In this document: piece after piece, positions 1 to 8,518 of the stretch
Layout: each line of letters begins with the position of its first letter
Position numbering within the stretch: the first letter of the stretch is position 1
Origin: CAZXNF01 sp050741255
GTDB taxonomy: Bacteria; Pseudomonadota; Gammaproteobacteria; Burkholderiales; SG8-41
DNA: 56,289 nucleotides
Direction: 5' to 3'
Assembly (NCBI GenBank): GCA_050741255.1
Contig: JBOIEQ010000008.1
Location: 1-56,289, forward strand
Translations under genes and position numbers: made by a program
Notes under the pieces: generated by a model
What the model saw: only the letters and a program-made list of their open reading frames with translations
Databases searched by the model: none
Told to the model about the DNA's origin: nothing

Positions 1-213
1 CTTGAGAGGCGGTGGTGTCGGCGAGCGCGGGGCTGGCGCTGCAAGATCGGCTGCGCTGGCCACGGGCTGCAAGGGCAGGATCTCCACCCTGAACGCAGGC
101 TCGGCATCGGTGACCGGGGGCGGCATGCGCCACACGGCCAGCGCGGCCACATGCGCCGCAAGGCTTGCTGCCACAAAGATCGCGAACGTGCGGGAATCGG
201 TTCTGGAAACCAT
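1..213 (-). CDS. tonB: Energy transducer TonB, N-terminal part (cut by window edge)
   Basis: The 71 visible codons begin at ATG 213 and run off the window start. They encode a short cytoplasmic tail, one hydrophobic segment (about residues 9-29) and the start of a Pro-rich stretch (PPP, then PTPPPLK at the edge). Ser17 and His21 inside the membrane segment match the SxxxH motif that TonB uses to contact ExbB/ExbD. TonB couples the inner-membrane proton gradient to outer-membrane receptors. It lies 53 nt downstream of a TonB-dependent receptor on the same strand, so it is probably the dedicated energiser of that receptor. The C-terminal receptor-binding domain is outside the window. Confidence 0.85.
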   Translation of the reverse strand, partial: MVSRTDSRTFAIFVAASLAAHVAALAVWRMPPPVTDAEPAFRVEILPLQPVASAADLAAPAPRSPTPPPLK

Positions 214-266
214 AAAACCCGCGGCGCGCGCACGACCGAGCGCCGCGGGAGTAGGAGGCTAGCCGC

Positions 267-2303
267 TCAGAACGTCCCGCGCAAGCCGGCCGCCACGCCC
301 AGCGCGCCGGCGGGTGCGATGTCCTTCAGCGAGGACGTGGCGTAGCGGATCGTCTGGTCGAGCAGATTGTTCGCCTGCAGAAAGCCCTCGATCTCGCCGT
401 TCTTGGACTTCACGAAGGTATAGCTCGCGGTCGCGGTCAGGTTGGCGTAGCCCGGCGTGGCGGTGATGAACGCCGGCACCCGGCCCTGCCGGCTGGCGCC
501 GAGGATATTGACGGCGCCGGTGAAACGCCCCTGCGTGTACTGCAGGCCGGCGCCCACCCGCAACGGCGGGATGAACGGCAGTGGCTGGCCGGTGTTGGTC
601 TGCTCCGCGTTGGTGTAATCGCCCTTCGCGAGCACCGTCCAGTTCCGCGCCACCGGCACCGCGAGGTTGGCTTCGAAGCCGTAAAAGCGCGCCGGCACGC
701 CCGAGAACTGGTACTCGGGAACCGCATCCGGATCGACCGCCGGATTGACCACGGCGCGCGTATCCGGGTTGCGGAACAGACCGGTCGGCATCAACCCGAT
801 GAAATTCTGGAAGCGGTTGTAGAACACGCCCACCGACCCGGTGAATAACGCGTTCTGGCCCTTCAACTGCAGATCGACCGCGGTGGATTTCGCCATGCCG
901 AGATTCGCGTTGCCGATTTCGAACTGGTCGGTCGCGAGATGCGGGCCGTCCGCGTACAGTTCCTGGAACGTGGGCGCACGCTGGGTGTAGGCAAGATTCA
1001 CCGTGGTCGCCCAGACCGGAGACAACCGGTACAGAAACCCCAGCGCCCCCGAAAACGGCACGAAGCTGCGCGAGGCGGCGGGCGCACCGGTGATCGCGAA
1101 GGGTTCCGCCTCGACTTTCTGCGAACCCACGCGCGTGCCGAATGAGAACTTGTGCTCTTCGGCGACCGGCATCTCCTCGTACAGGTAGACCGCCGCGCCC
1201 GTGGTTTTGGTCGACGGCAGAAAAGCCTCGTCTCCGCTGGCCGTGACCTTGACGTCGCCGAACTCCATGCCGAACGCGCCCGTGAACGGGCCGACCTTGC
1301 CGTGCAGTATGTCCGCCCGCCCGTTGACGCCGCTCGTCTTGAACAGGGTTGCGACCGCGCCCAACTCGATCTCCTTGTGCTCGTAATCCGCGTACGTGAG
1401 CTTGTAGCGCACCGTCTGGATGAAGGGGGAAATGTCCCGCACCTCGCCCGCGAGGTCGCCCTTCGTCTGTCGCAGCCTGATCGTGACGTCGGGTTCGGCC
1501 ACGGTGCCGTAGTCGCTGTTGAACTGCGAGACGGAAACGCCGGTGTAGCCGTTCGCCCAGACGAGCGAACCGCCCAGCGCACCGCCGTCGGTCTGGCCCT
1601 GGCTGTTGGTCAGCTTGCCGGAAGGACCCGCGGCGCCGCGCGTCGCCTGCTGCTGATCGGTCCACGCGTTGCCCGGGATGCTCAACAAGCCGCTCTTGCG
1701 CGCGAAGGCGTCCATGTGTCCCACAAAACGCTCGTTGCCGAAGTCGGTCTGCACGACGCCCGAACGCCCCGTGTTCGCGGTGTCGTAGCCCAGATCCACG
1801 GACCCGCTGTAAGGCCGTGTCATGCCCTCCGTCGGGATGCGCCCGTCGAACATGTTGACCACGCCACCCACGGCGTTGCCGCCGTACATCACGGCGGCGG
1901 GACCGCGGATCACCTCGACCTTGCGCAGCGTCAGCGGCTCCGCGGCAACCGCATGGTCGGGACTCGATGCCGAGGCATCGATCGTGCTGACGCCATTCGT
2001 CAGCACGCGAATGTCGAATCCGCCGAGGCCGCGGATGACCGGCCGGCTCGCATTGGGGCCGAAGTACGTCTGGCTCACGCCGGGTTCATCGTTCAGTGTG
2101 TCGCCGATGGTGGTACGGGTCTTCTGCCGGAGTGCGGCGCCTTCCAGCGTGTTGACCGGCTCGACCTGTTCGAACGTATCCGAGCCGATCGGATTGGCGG
2201 TCACGGTCGTCGTCGGCAGCATGGGCGTGGTCTCCTGCGCCCACGCGGCGGAAACCGCGCAGGCCATGGCGGGTAGGACAAATACGGTACGTCGGGTGTT
2301 CAT
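267..2303 (-). CDS. TonB-dependent outer-membrane receptor, ZnuD-like by context
   Basis: A 678-residue receptor. The start at 2303 gives a clean signal peptide ending AWA-QE near residue 22; upstream codons in this frame belong to other genes. A plug domain follows (GDTLNDEPGVS, RPVIRGLGG, VEVIRGPAAVMYGGNAVGGVVN), then a barrel ending in the C-terminal Phe (GLRGTF) expected of BAM substrates. A TonB-box-like TTTVTA lies just after the signal peptide. Such receptors import scarce ligands across the outer membrane using TonB. Zinc is the likely substrate only because zur, ZIP and CobW genes share the transcription unit; the barrel itself does not prove the ligand. Confidence 0.9.
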   Translation of the reverse strand: MNTRRTVFVLPAMACAVSAAWAQETTPMLPTTTVTANPIGSDTFEQVEPVNTLEGAALRQKTRTTIGDTLNDEPGVSQTYFGPNASRPVIRGLGGFDIRVLTNGVSTIDASASSPDHAVAAEPLTLRKVEVIRGPAAVMYGGNAVGGVVNMFDGRIPTEGMTRPYSGSVDLGYDTANTGRSGVVQTDFGNERFVGHMDAFARKSGLLSIPGNAWTDQQQATRGAAGPSGKLTNSQGQTDGGALGGSLVWANGYTGVSVSQFNSDYGTVAEPDVTIRLRQTKGDLAGEVRDISPFIQTVRYKLTYADYEHKEIELGAVATLFKTSGVNGRADILHGKVGPFTGAFGMEFGDVKVTASGDEAFLPSTKTTGAAVYLYEEMPVAEEHKFSFGTRVGSQKVEAEPFAITGAPAASRSFVPFSGALGFLYRLSPVWATTVNLAYTQRAPTFQELYADGPHLATDQFEIGNANLGMAKSTAVDLQLKGQNALFTGSVGVFYNRFQNFIGLMPTGLFRNPDTRAVVNPAVDPDAVPEYQFSGVPARFYGFEANLAVPVARNWTVLAKGDYTNAEQTNTGQPLPFIPPLRVGAGLQYTQGRFTGAVNILGASRQGRVPAFITATPGYANLTATASYTFVKSKNGEIEGFLQANNLLDQTIRYATSSLKDIAPAGALGVAAGLRGTF

Positions 2304-2400
2304 GCAGCGCTCCCTCTGCGCACGCCGATGGCGACGTGGCAGGCAGGCCGCGTCCTTCACAGACGCGGCATTCGTCACGAGGCCCGAAGGCCGGTGGGAT

Positions 2401-2739
2401 TTACAGCGGGAGAGCGGTGGCGGGAGGGCCGCGGGGAGCCGCCGCGAGTACGGCTGCCGGAGGGGCGGAGAGGAAATGTGCGACAACAGCGGGATCGCGG
2501 GGCGCCACGAACGGCAGACTGGAGACCGCAAAGGCGCCCGCGCCGCCCAGCACCTGCACGTAGAGCGCATCGAGCGCGCAGTCGGCGTATGCGCCCTCGG
2601 GGACTGGCGGCGGCGCTCCCTCATGCGCGAGTGCCACGCCATCATGGAAGGCGTGATGCCCGATCGCGTGCGCGAGCGCCGCATGCTGGGCAAAGCCCAG
2701 CAGGAAGACGAGCGCAAACGCAATGAAACGGCGGTTCAT
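2401..2739 (-). CDS. Small exported His-containing protein of the zinc operon
   Basis: 112 residues with an N-terminal signal peptide (MNRRFIAFALVFLLGFAQHAALA) followed by a His cluster (HAIGHHAFHDG, then AHEG) and a Pro/Ala-rich tail. It resembles DUF2946-type exported proteins found beside metal transporters, but I do not assign a family firmly. The His cluster just after the export signal could bind zinc in the periplasm. It lies 4 nt after the DUF3299 gene and 97 nt before the TonB-dependent receptor, both on the same strand, which supports co-transcription. Confidence 0.6.
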   Translation of the reverse strand: MNRRFIAFALVFLLGFAQHAALAHAIGHHAFHDGVALAHEGAPPPVPEGAYADCALDALYVQVLGGAGAFAVSSLPFVAPRDPAVVAHFLSAPPAAVLAAAPRGPPATALPL

Positions 2740-2743
2740 GCGT

Positions 2744-3271
2744 TTACTGGCCCACCACCGTGGCGTCGGTCAGCCGGTAGTAGAGTCCCGCCGTGTCGTC
2801 CTTGAGCACCGCAAGCTTGCCCGTCAGCACGATCGGCTCGAAGCCGTACTTCACCGGCGTTTTGGCGTGCACCTCGACCATCGACTCGGGCCCGCCCGGC
2901 AGGCAGAAGGCGCAGGACGGCGGCAGCCCGGTGAGGATGAAGCGCTTCTGCTTCTCGCCCATGTCGAGCGGCATCATGAAGCCCTGCAGCTTCACGTCCT
3001 TTTTGTCGAGAGCCTGCACGTTGCCGGAGAACTGCGGGACGAAGCCGTTCTTGCCCTTGACCGGCTGCACTTCGGCCAGCGTTTTCCACGACACCACGCC
3101 CTTGACCTCGGGCAGCGGCTTGTTCCAGATCATCGACGGCGGCAACTGGCCGTCCGCGCCAGCAGCCGCGGGCGGCGACGTGGCGGGTGCCGGGCTCTTT
3201 TGCGCCCAGGCCATCGGCGCCATTCCGAACACGCCGGACACGCACAGAACCAGGCAGATCACGATACGCAT
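2744..3271 (-). CDS. DUF3299 exported protein
   Basis: 175 residues: a signal peptide (MRIVICLVLCVSGVFGMAPMAWA), a low-complexity Ala/Pro linker, then a DUF3299-like domain with VQALDKKDVKLQGFMMPLD and the diagnostic PPSCAFCLPGGPE. The CxxC could bind metal or form a disulfide. DUF3299 proteins occur next to MacB/FtsX-type ABC transporters in zinc-limitation operons, as in the Pseudomonas aeruginosa PA4063-PA4066 set; the same companions are found here. The molecular function of the family is not established. A GGAG Shine-Dalgarno lies just upstream of the start. Confidence 0.8.
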   Translation of the reverse strand: MRIVICLVLCVSGVFGMAPMAWAQKSPAPATSPPAAAGADGQLPPSMIWNKPLPEVKGVVSWKTLAEVQPVKGKNGFVPQFSGNVQALDKKDVKLQGFMMPLDMGEKQKRFILTGLPPSCAFCLPGGPESMVEVHAKTPVKYGFEPIVLTGKLAVLKDDTAGLYYRLTDATVVGQ

Positions 3272-3284
3272 TGCTGCTCTCCAG

Positions 3285-3301
3285 CCGGAAACACTTTCCG
3301 G
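3285..3301. other. Intercistronic inverted repeat before the DUF3299 gene
   Basis: A perfect hairpin: arms CCGGAAA and TTTCCGG around CAC. It sits in the 52-nt gap between the small Cys protein gene and the DUF3299 gene. No T-run follows, so it may be an mRNA processing or stability element instead of a full terminator. Confidence 0.4.
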
Positions 3302-3323
3302 GGCAATAGTTTACTCCGCCACG

Positions 3324-3581
3324 TCAATGCCTGTGCTTCATCCCGCAGTACTTGCCGATCCCGAGACCCTTGCAGTCCTTCTGCAACTGGGCTTCGCAGT
3401 CCTGCTCGGGCTTGCCGGCCTCCAGGCAGGCGGCGGCATTGGTATGCGCTTCCGCCATCGCCCGGTGATCGGCGGCATGCTTCAGCAGTTCGGGCGAAGG
3501 CCCCTTCTTCGGGGCCTGGGCGTGTGCGCCGGCAACCGCGAGCGCCGCGCCCAGCATCAGCATCAGCCATCGTTTTTGCAT
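3324..3581 (-). CDS. Small exported four-cysteine protein
   Basis: 85 residues from ATG 3581, which has a GGAGAA Shine-Dalgarno; the longer open frame upstream overlaps the permease and is not used. A signal peptide ends near AHA-QA. The mature part is about 63 residues with four cysteines (AACLE, QDCEA, KDCKG, KYCGM) and ends in KHRH. The spacing suggests two disulfides or a metal site. No named family is recognised. It follows the ABC permease by 13 nt, the position in which P. aeruginosa zinc operons carry a small exported protein, so a periplasmic metal-handling role is plausible but inferred. Confidence 0.65.
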   Translation of the reverse strand: MQKRWLMLMLGAALAVAGAHAQAPKKGPSPELLKHAADHRAMAEAHTNAAACLEAGKPEQDCEAQLQKDCKGLGIGKYCGMKHRH

Positions 3582-3594
3582 GTCGTTCTCCTGT

Positions 3595-4791
3595 TCAGGC
3601 GTGGGCGAGCGTGCGTGCGATGTCGGTGCGGTAGGCCCGCCACGCCGGGATGACCGCCGCCAGTACGCCCACGGCAATGGCGACGGCCACGATCAGGGTT
3701 TCCTCCGGCAGCCAGAGCCAGCCGGTGACATCGACCTGCCGGGCCTCGCGAAAAAACGCACCGACCGCCTGCGTCGCCAGGTGCCCCAGCGCCAGCCCGG
3801 CCAGCGTCCCCAGCGTCGACAGCAGGAGCGCCTCGAACAGCAGCAGGCCCATCACCCGGCGCGCGGAAGCACCCAGCGTGCGCATGATCGCCAGGTCGTA
3901 GCGCCGCTCCTCCAGCGCCTGGTAGAGCGCAATGAAGACGGACAATCCCGCGGCGGCGATCAGCAGCAGCGCGAAGGCGCGGATCACGTCCGTCGCCACG
4001 CCCACGATGGAGAACAGCCGCGCCGTTTCGTAGGCGGGCGAGGCCGCCTGCAGCGCGCTGTTCGCGTTCACGTAGCGCGGGAACATCGCCACCGCGATCG
4101 GCGAGGCGTAGCGGATCAGCACGGCCGTCACTTCGCGCTCCGCCTGCGCCACCTTGGGATCGGTGATGCCCTCGGCGTGTTCGTGCACCGCCCATACGCT
4201 TTCCACGGAGGTGAGCACCAGCCGGTCGAGCACGCTGCCGGTGCGCGCCAGCACGCCGACCACGGTATAAGGCTTGTCGGCATGCGGGTCGCCGCCAGCG
4301 TCGAGCCCGTGCGCGCCGGAAAAGGTCGCGCCCACCGTGAGGCCCGTGGCCTGCGCCGCGGTCGCGCCGAGCACGACTTCCAGCGGCTTGTCGTACAGGC
4401 GGCCCGTAGCCGGCGTCCCCCGATAGTGGGCGACATACTCGGTCGGCGCGCCGACGATGCGGAATCCCTGGTACGAATCGCCCAGCGCCAGCGGGATCGC
4501 CTGCTTCACCATCCGGTGCTTCGCGAGTTCCGCGGCCTGCGCGAGCGGGATGTTGCCGGTCGGCACGTCGAGCGCGTAGATCGACGACAGGATGATCTGC
4601 ATCGGGCTGCCCTTGGCGCCGATCACGAGGTCGAACCCCTCCGCGTCGCGCCGCATGCGCTCCTCGAGCTGGGTGCTGACCAGCGCGAGCAGCGTAATCG
4701 TGCCGACGCCCAGCGCAAGCAGGATAACGACCAGCAGCGTCTGCAGCTTGCGCGCGCGCAGGTAGGCGACGCTCAGCGTGGCGAGGTTCAT
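3595..4791 (-). CDS. ABC transporter permease, FtsX/MacB type
   Basis: 398 residues. An N-terminal TM segment (about residues 16-38, LQTLLVVILLALGVGTITLLALVS) is followed by a large periplasmic domain and three C-terminal TM segments typical of the FtsX fold (near VIRAFALLLIAAAGLSVF, VMGLLLFEALLLSTLGTLAGLALG and ETLIVAVAIAVGVLAAVIPA). MacB/LolC-type permeases transmit ATPase movements to the periplasm and often do not move substrate through the membrane. The ATG overlaps the ATPase stop (ATGA at 4791-4788), so the two are translationally coupled. With DUF3299 it matches a zinc-limitation ABC system whose substrate is unknown. Confidence 0.88.
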   Translation of the reverse strand: MNLATLSVAYLRARKLQTLLVVILLALGVGTITLLALVSTQLEERMRRDAEGFDLVIGAKGSPMQIILSSIYALDVPTGNIPLAQAAELAKHRMVKQAIPLALGDSYQGFRIVGAPTEYVAHYRGTPATGRLYDKPLEVVLGATAAQATGLTVGATFSGAHGLDAGGDPHADKPYTVVGVLARTGSVLDRLVLTSVESVWAVHEHAEGITDPKVAQAEREVTAVLIRYASPIAVAMFPRYVNANSALQAASPAYETARLFSIVGVATDVIRAFALLLIAAAGLSVFIALYQALEERRYDLAIMRTLGASARRVMGLLLFEALLLSTLGTLAGLALGHLATQAVGAFFREARQVDVTGWLWLPEETLIVAVAIAVGVLAAVIPAWRAYRTDIARTLAHA

Positions 4792-5420
4792 GCTGCCAGC
4801 ATCCGGTGATGGGCGATGCGCGCCTTCACGCGCTGGTCGTGCGTGGCGATCAGCAGCGTCGCGCCGCAGGCCTGCGCCTGGCCGGACAGGAGGTCGATCG
4901 CCTCGGCCGCATGCACGTCGTCCAGGTTGGCGGTCGGTTCGTCGGCCAGCAGCAGCTGCGGCCGGTTGACGACGGCGCGCGCAATCGCCACGCGCTGCGC
5001 CTGACCCTGCGAGAGTTCCGCGGGGCGCGCGCCGAACTTGTCCCCGATGCCCAGGCCGGTCAGCACTTCGCGGGCGCGGGCGGCATCCTGCGGCAGGCCG
5101 GCGAGGTACGGCGCGAGGAGCACGTTCTGCAGCACGTTCAGGCTGGCCACGAGGTGCAGGCGCTGCAACACGATGCCGATGTGGCGGCCGCGAAAGCGGT
5201 CGAGCGCCGCGCCCTTCAGTGCGGCAAGGTCCTGGTCCGCGACCGACACGCGGCCCGCCGTCGGCCGCAGGATGCCCGCCACGATGTGCAGCAGCGTACT
5301 CTTGCCGCTGCCGGAAGGCCCGAGCACGAGCCACTGCCCGCCCGCGGGCACCGTCCAGTCGGCGATCTCGAGCACGCGCTTGCCGTCGTAGGCGTGCCGG
5401 AGGTCATGGATGGCGAACAT
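4788..5420 (-). CDS. ABC transporter ATP-binding protein (LolD/MacB-like)
   Basis: 210 residues with all ABC motifs: Walker A GPSGSGKS at 34-41, Q-loop IVLQR at 83-87, signature LSQGQ at 136-140, Walker B LLLADE at 156-161, D-loop ANLD and the switch His194 in ATHD. It powers the FtsX-type permease encoded next, with which it shares a 4-nt overlap. Its start codon abuts the stop of the CobW gene with no gap, so ATPase expression probably depends on translation of that gene. Confidence 0.92.
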   Translation of the reverse strand: MFAIHDLRHAYDGKRVLEIADWTVPAGGQWLVLGPSGSGKSTLLHIVAGILRPTAGRVSVADQDLAALKGAALDRFRGRHIGIVLQRLHLVASLNVLQNVLLAPYLAGLPQDAARAREVLTGLGIGDKFGARPAELSQGQAQRVAIARAVVNRPQLLLADEPTANLDDVHAAEAIDLLSGQAQACGATLLIATHDQRVKARIAHHRMLAA

Positions 5421-6428
<1,008 letters not shown>

Positions 6429-6449
6429 GAGAGATCCTTCGTGTTTCGT

Positions 6450-7190
6450 TCAGTGGTGATGCAGCCAGGCATGGCTTGCAACTATGGTCGCGACCCCCAC
6501 GCCGATCAGCAGAAACTGCAGAAGGACGCCCCGTGTGTCGATGGTCTTGTGCAGGTCGGGTATCAGGTCCGCCACCGCGATGTAGATGAAGCTTGCCGCG
6601 GCCAGCGCCAGTACATAAGGCAATGCAACCTCCGCACGCTCGAGCATGAAGTAGCCCACGAGGCCTCCGGCCACGGCAGCTAGGCTGGACAGCAGGTTGA
6701 ACGCCAGCGCCCTTGCGCGGGAATAGCCGGAGGCCAGCAGCACCATGAAATCGCCGATCTCCTGCGGAATCTCGTGCGCAACGATTGCCAGGGTCGTCGC
6801 GACTCCCACCGCAGGGCTGATCAGGAACGCCGCAGCGATCAGGATGCCGTCGATGAAGTTGTGTACCCCATCGCCGATCAGGATCAAAGTGCCTGCCCGG
6901 CTGTGGCGATGGCCATCTTGTGGCGCGTGCCGATGCCGCCATAGCGCGGCTTTCTCGAGCACAAAGAACGCGAAGATTCCGCCCATCACCACCGCGAAGA
7001 GATCCTGTCCCGCGGCTTCGGAGTTGAACGCTTCCGGCAGCAAGTCCAGGAAAGCCGCGGCCAGCAGCGCCCCGACGGCATAGCTGACCATCCGCGGTAC
7101 CCAGGCGCTCAGCAACGTGTATGACAGCAGCGCGGCGGCGAGCAGGCTTAGCGCGCCACCAACAAAGGTCGCGGCTATGATCCAGAACAA
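6450..7190 (-). CDS. ZIP-family metal permease
   Basis: 246 residues with about eight TM segments. The ZIP metal-site motifs are present: HNFIDG at 110-115 and HEIPQE at 139-144, with a His-rich cytoplasmic loop (RHRHAPQDGHRH, 85-96) and a C-terminal HHH. ZIP proteins bring zinc or other divalent ions into the cytoplasm. The start is uncertain: the first usable start codon in frame is TTG at 7190, while the GGAG sequence further upstream is better spaced for an in-frame ATA. It lies 38 nt downstream of zur. No znuABC genes are visible, so this may be the inner-membrane zinc importer. Confidence 0.88.
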   Translation of the reverse strand: MFWIIAATFVGGALSLLAAALLSYTLLSAWVPRMVSYAVGALLAAAFLDLLPEAFNSEAAGQDLFAVVMGGIFAFFVLEKAALWRHRHAPQDGHRHSRAGTLILIGDGVHNFIDGILIAAAFLISPAVGVATTLAIVAHEIPQEIGDFMVLLASGYSRARALAFNLLSSLAAVAGGLVGYFMLERAEVALPYVLALAAASFIYIAVADLIPDLHKTIDTRGVLLQFLLIGVGVATIVASHAWLHHH

Positions 7191-7228
7191 CGTGGTTTCT
7201 ATGGTGGTTCACTCCGGTACCGGTCCAG

Positions 7229-7672
7229 TCAGCGCACCGCACGGGGCGAGCACGCCGCGCACAAGCCCTTGAGCGTCATCTCGATCCGCTTCAACAGGTA
7301 CCCCGCTGGCAGGCGCAGGCGCGGCGCAGGTGGCGGATCATCAAGGCAGACAACTCGCCCGCAACGATCACAGGAGAAATGCGCGTGCTCCCCCTCCTCC
7401 TCGTGATCACCGGTGACAGCGTTGTAGCGCCAGATACGGTCGTCGCCGGCGATGCGATGCGCCAGTCCCTGCTCCGTCAGCCAATCGAGTACGCGATACA
7501 GCGTCACCCTGTCGATCTCAGCATGCGCTCCGACCTGCCGCTCCACCTCGGCGTGGCTCAATGCACGCACCGAATGCAACAGGACCTTCAATACCCGCAC
7601 ACGCGGTTGCGTGACGCGGGCGCCGCATGCGCGAATCAGGGATTCAGCCGGGTCGGGCTTGGCGGTAACCAT
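7229..7672 (-). CDS. zur: Fur-family regulator, Zur type
   Basis: 147 residues from ATG 7672; upstream codons in the same frame cross the promoter palindrome and look untranslated. A winged-helix N-half (ARVTQPRVRVLKVLLHSVRALSHAEVERQV, then DRVTLYRVLDWLTEQGLAHRI) is followed by a dimerisation/metal domain with HEEEGEHAHFSCDRCGRVVCLDD, carrying a CxxC structural zinc site and a second Cys pair near the end (CAAC). Zur represses zinc-uptake genes when zinc-loaded. As the first gene of the zinc gene set it probably controls the entire unit, including itself, through the palindrome at 7756-7776. Fur or PerR identity is less likely given the neighbours. Confidence 0.88.
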   Translation of the reverse strand: MVTAKPDPAESLIRACGARVTQPRVRVLKVLLHSVRALSHAEVERQVGAHAEIDRVTLYRVLDWLTEQGLAHRIAGDDRIWRYNAVTGDHEEEGEHAHFSCDRCGRVVCLDDPPPAPRLRLPAGYLLKRIEMTLKGLCAACSPRAVR

Positions 7673-7755
7673 CGGGGAGGGTCGGGGTCGGGCGTTCGGC
7701 GACGGTGCCGTCCGTTGTCCAGGACGAGGGCCGGATTGAAGCACGACATTTTTAT

Positions 7756-7776
7756 TATTGCAACCCAGTTGCAATA
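7756..7776. promoter_or_regulatory. Perfect 21-bp palindrome, candidate Zur operator
   Basis: Arms TATTGCAAC and GTTGCAATA with a CCA centre form a perfect inverted repeat of Fur-family operator size in an AT-rich patch. It lies 84 nt upstream of zur and 34 nt upstream of the divergent yidD start, so one dimer site could govern both directions. I found no second copy inside the zinc gene set, consistent with a single regulated promoter. Confidence 0.65.
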
Positions 7777-7809
7777 GTGGACTTTTGCCGGCGCGCTACA
7801 CTAACCGCG

Positions 7810-8028
7810 ATGAAAACCCTGCTGCTCGGCCTGATCCGTCTCTACCAGCTCACGCTGTCGCCCTTCTTCGGCCGGCAGTGCCGCTTCCATCCGAGTTGTT
7901 CGCAGTACGCCGCGGAGGCGATCCGGACGCACGGCGCCTTCAAGGGCACCGGGCTCGCCGGTTGGCGGCTGCTGCGTTGCGGGCCATGGACGCCGGGCGG
8001 CTATGACCCGGTGCCGCCGCGCGAGTAG
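7810..8028 (+). CDS. yidD: Membrane protein insertion efficiency factor YidD
   Basis: 72 residues with the hallmark YidD pattern: LIRLYQLTLSPFFGRQCRFHPSCSQYAAEAIRTHG and GWRLLRCGPWTPGGYDPV. YidD is a small membrane-associated protein that assists YidC-dependent insertion; in most proteobacteria it sits between rnpA and yidC. Here it is detached from that cluster and divergent from zur. The ATG at 7810 was chosen because the conserved start MKTLLLGLIRLYQ follows it; the longer frame crosses the operator palindrome. Confidence 0.93.
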   Translation: MKTLLLGLIRLYQLTLSPFFGRQCRFHPSCSQYAAEAIRTHGAFKGTGLAGWRLLRCGPWTPGGYDPVPPRE

Positions 8029-8033
8029 TGTGG

Positions 8034-8471
8034 TTACCGCGTGGCGACCAATGCCTCGACCGCTTCCTTCGATTCCTTGAGGTCGGCGCCCGTCCGCTCG
8101 CGATACAGGCGAATGGCGTCGATCTGCCGTCCGCCGGCCACCAGCGTTCTGATCTCCGCCACGGCTTCCGGCGTCAGCACGCGCAGAGCAACATCGGCGC
8201 CCGGCGGCGGCAGCACCCCCGCGCGTTCCAGCGACTCGACCGCGTCCTTGGCTTCCTTCAGTCCGAGCCGCCGTTCGGTGACGAGCAGTTTGATGGCCTC
8301 GATTTTCTGACCGCGCTGCAGCAGCAGGCGGACTTCCGAATCGCTGCCCCAGTCCGGCTTCGGCAGGCCCGCGGTCGGCGGCGCGACCACGGCGCGGTCC
8401 GCAAACTTGAACCAGCCCCAGGCCGCGAGCAGGATCACCAGCAGGATGATGATAATGATCGGGGTCGACAT
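8034..8471 (-). CDS. Membrane-anchored protein with two L7/L12 C-terminal-like repeats
   Basis: 145 residues: one N-terminal TM segment (about 4-24, PIIIIILLVILLAAWGWFKFA), a short linker and two tandem copies of a small alpha/beta unit. The first reads EVRLLLQRGQKIEAIKLLVTERRLGLKEAKDAVESLE and the second EIRTLVAGGRQIDAIRLYRERTGADLKESKEAVEAL. Both match the C-terminal domain of ribosomal protein L7/L12 (K-x-x-x-LGLKEAKDxVE). It is not ribosomal L12, since the dimerisation domain is replaced by a membrane anchor. Its function is unknown. Its stop is 6 nt from the convergent yidD stop. Confidence 0.75.
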   Translation of the reverse strand: MSTPIIIIILLVILLAAWGWFKFADRAVVAPPTAGLPKPDWGSDSEVRLLLQRGQKIEAIKLLVTERRLGLKEAKDAVESLERAGVLPPPGADVALRVLTPEAVAEIRTLVAGGRQIDAIRLYRERTGADLKESKEAVEALVATR

Positions 8472-8518
8472 GGGCGGCGATTGTGCGCCCTATGCGCAGG
8501 CGTAACCAGCGACTTTCG

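Noticed and set aside
7673..7774. Zur frame extended to 7774
   Set aside because: It would translate the operator palindrome; Fur-family length and Met 7672 give the usual protein.
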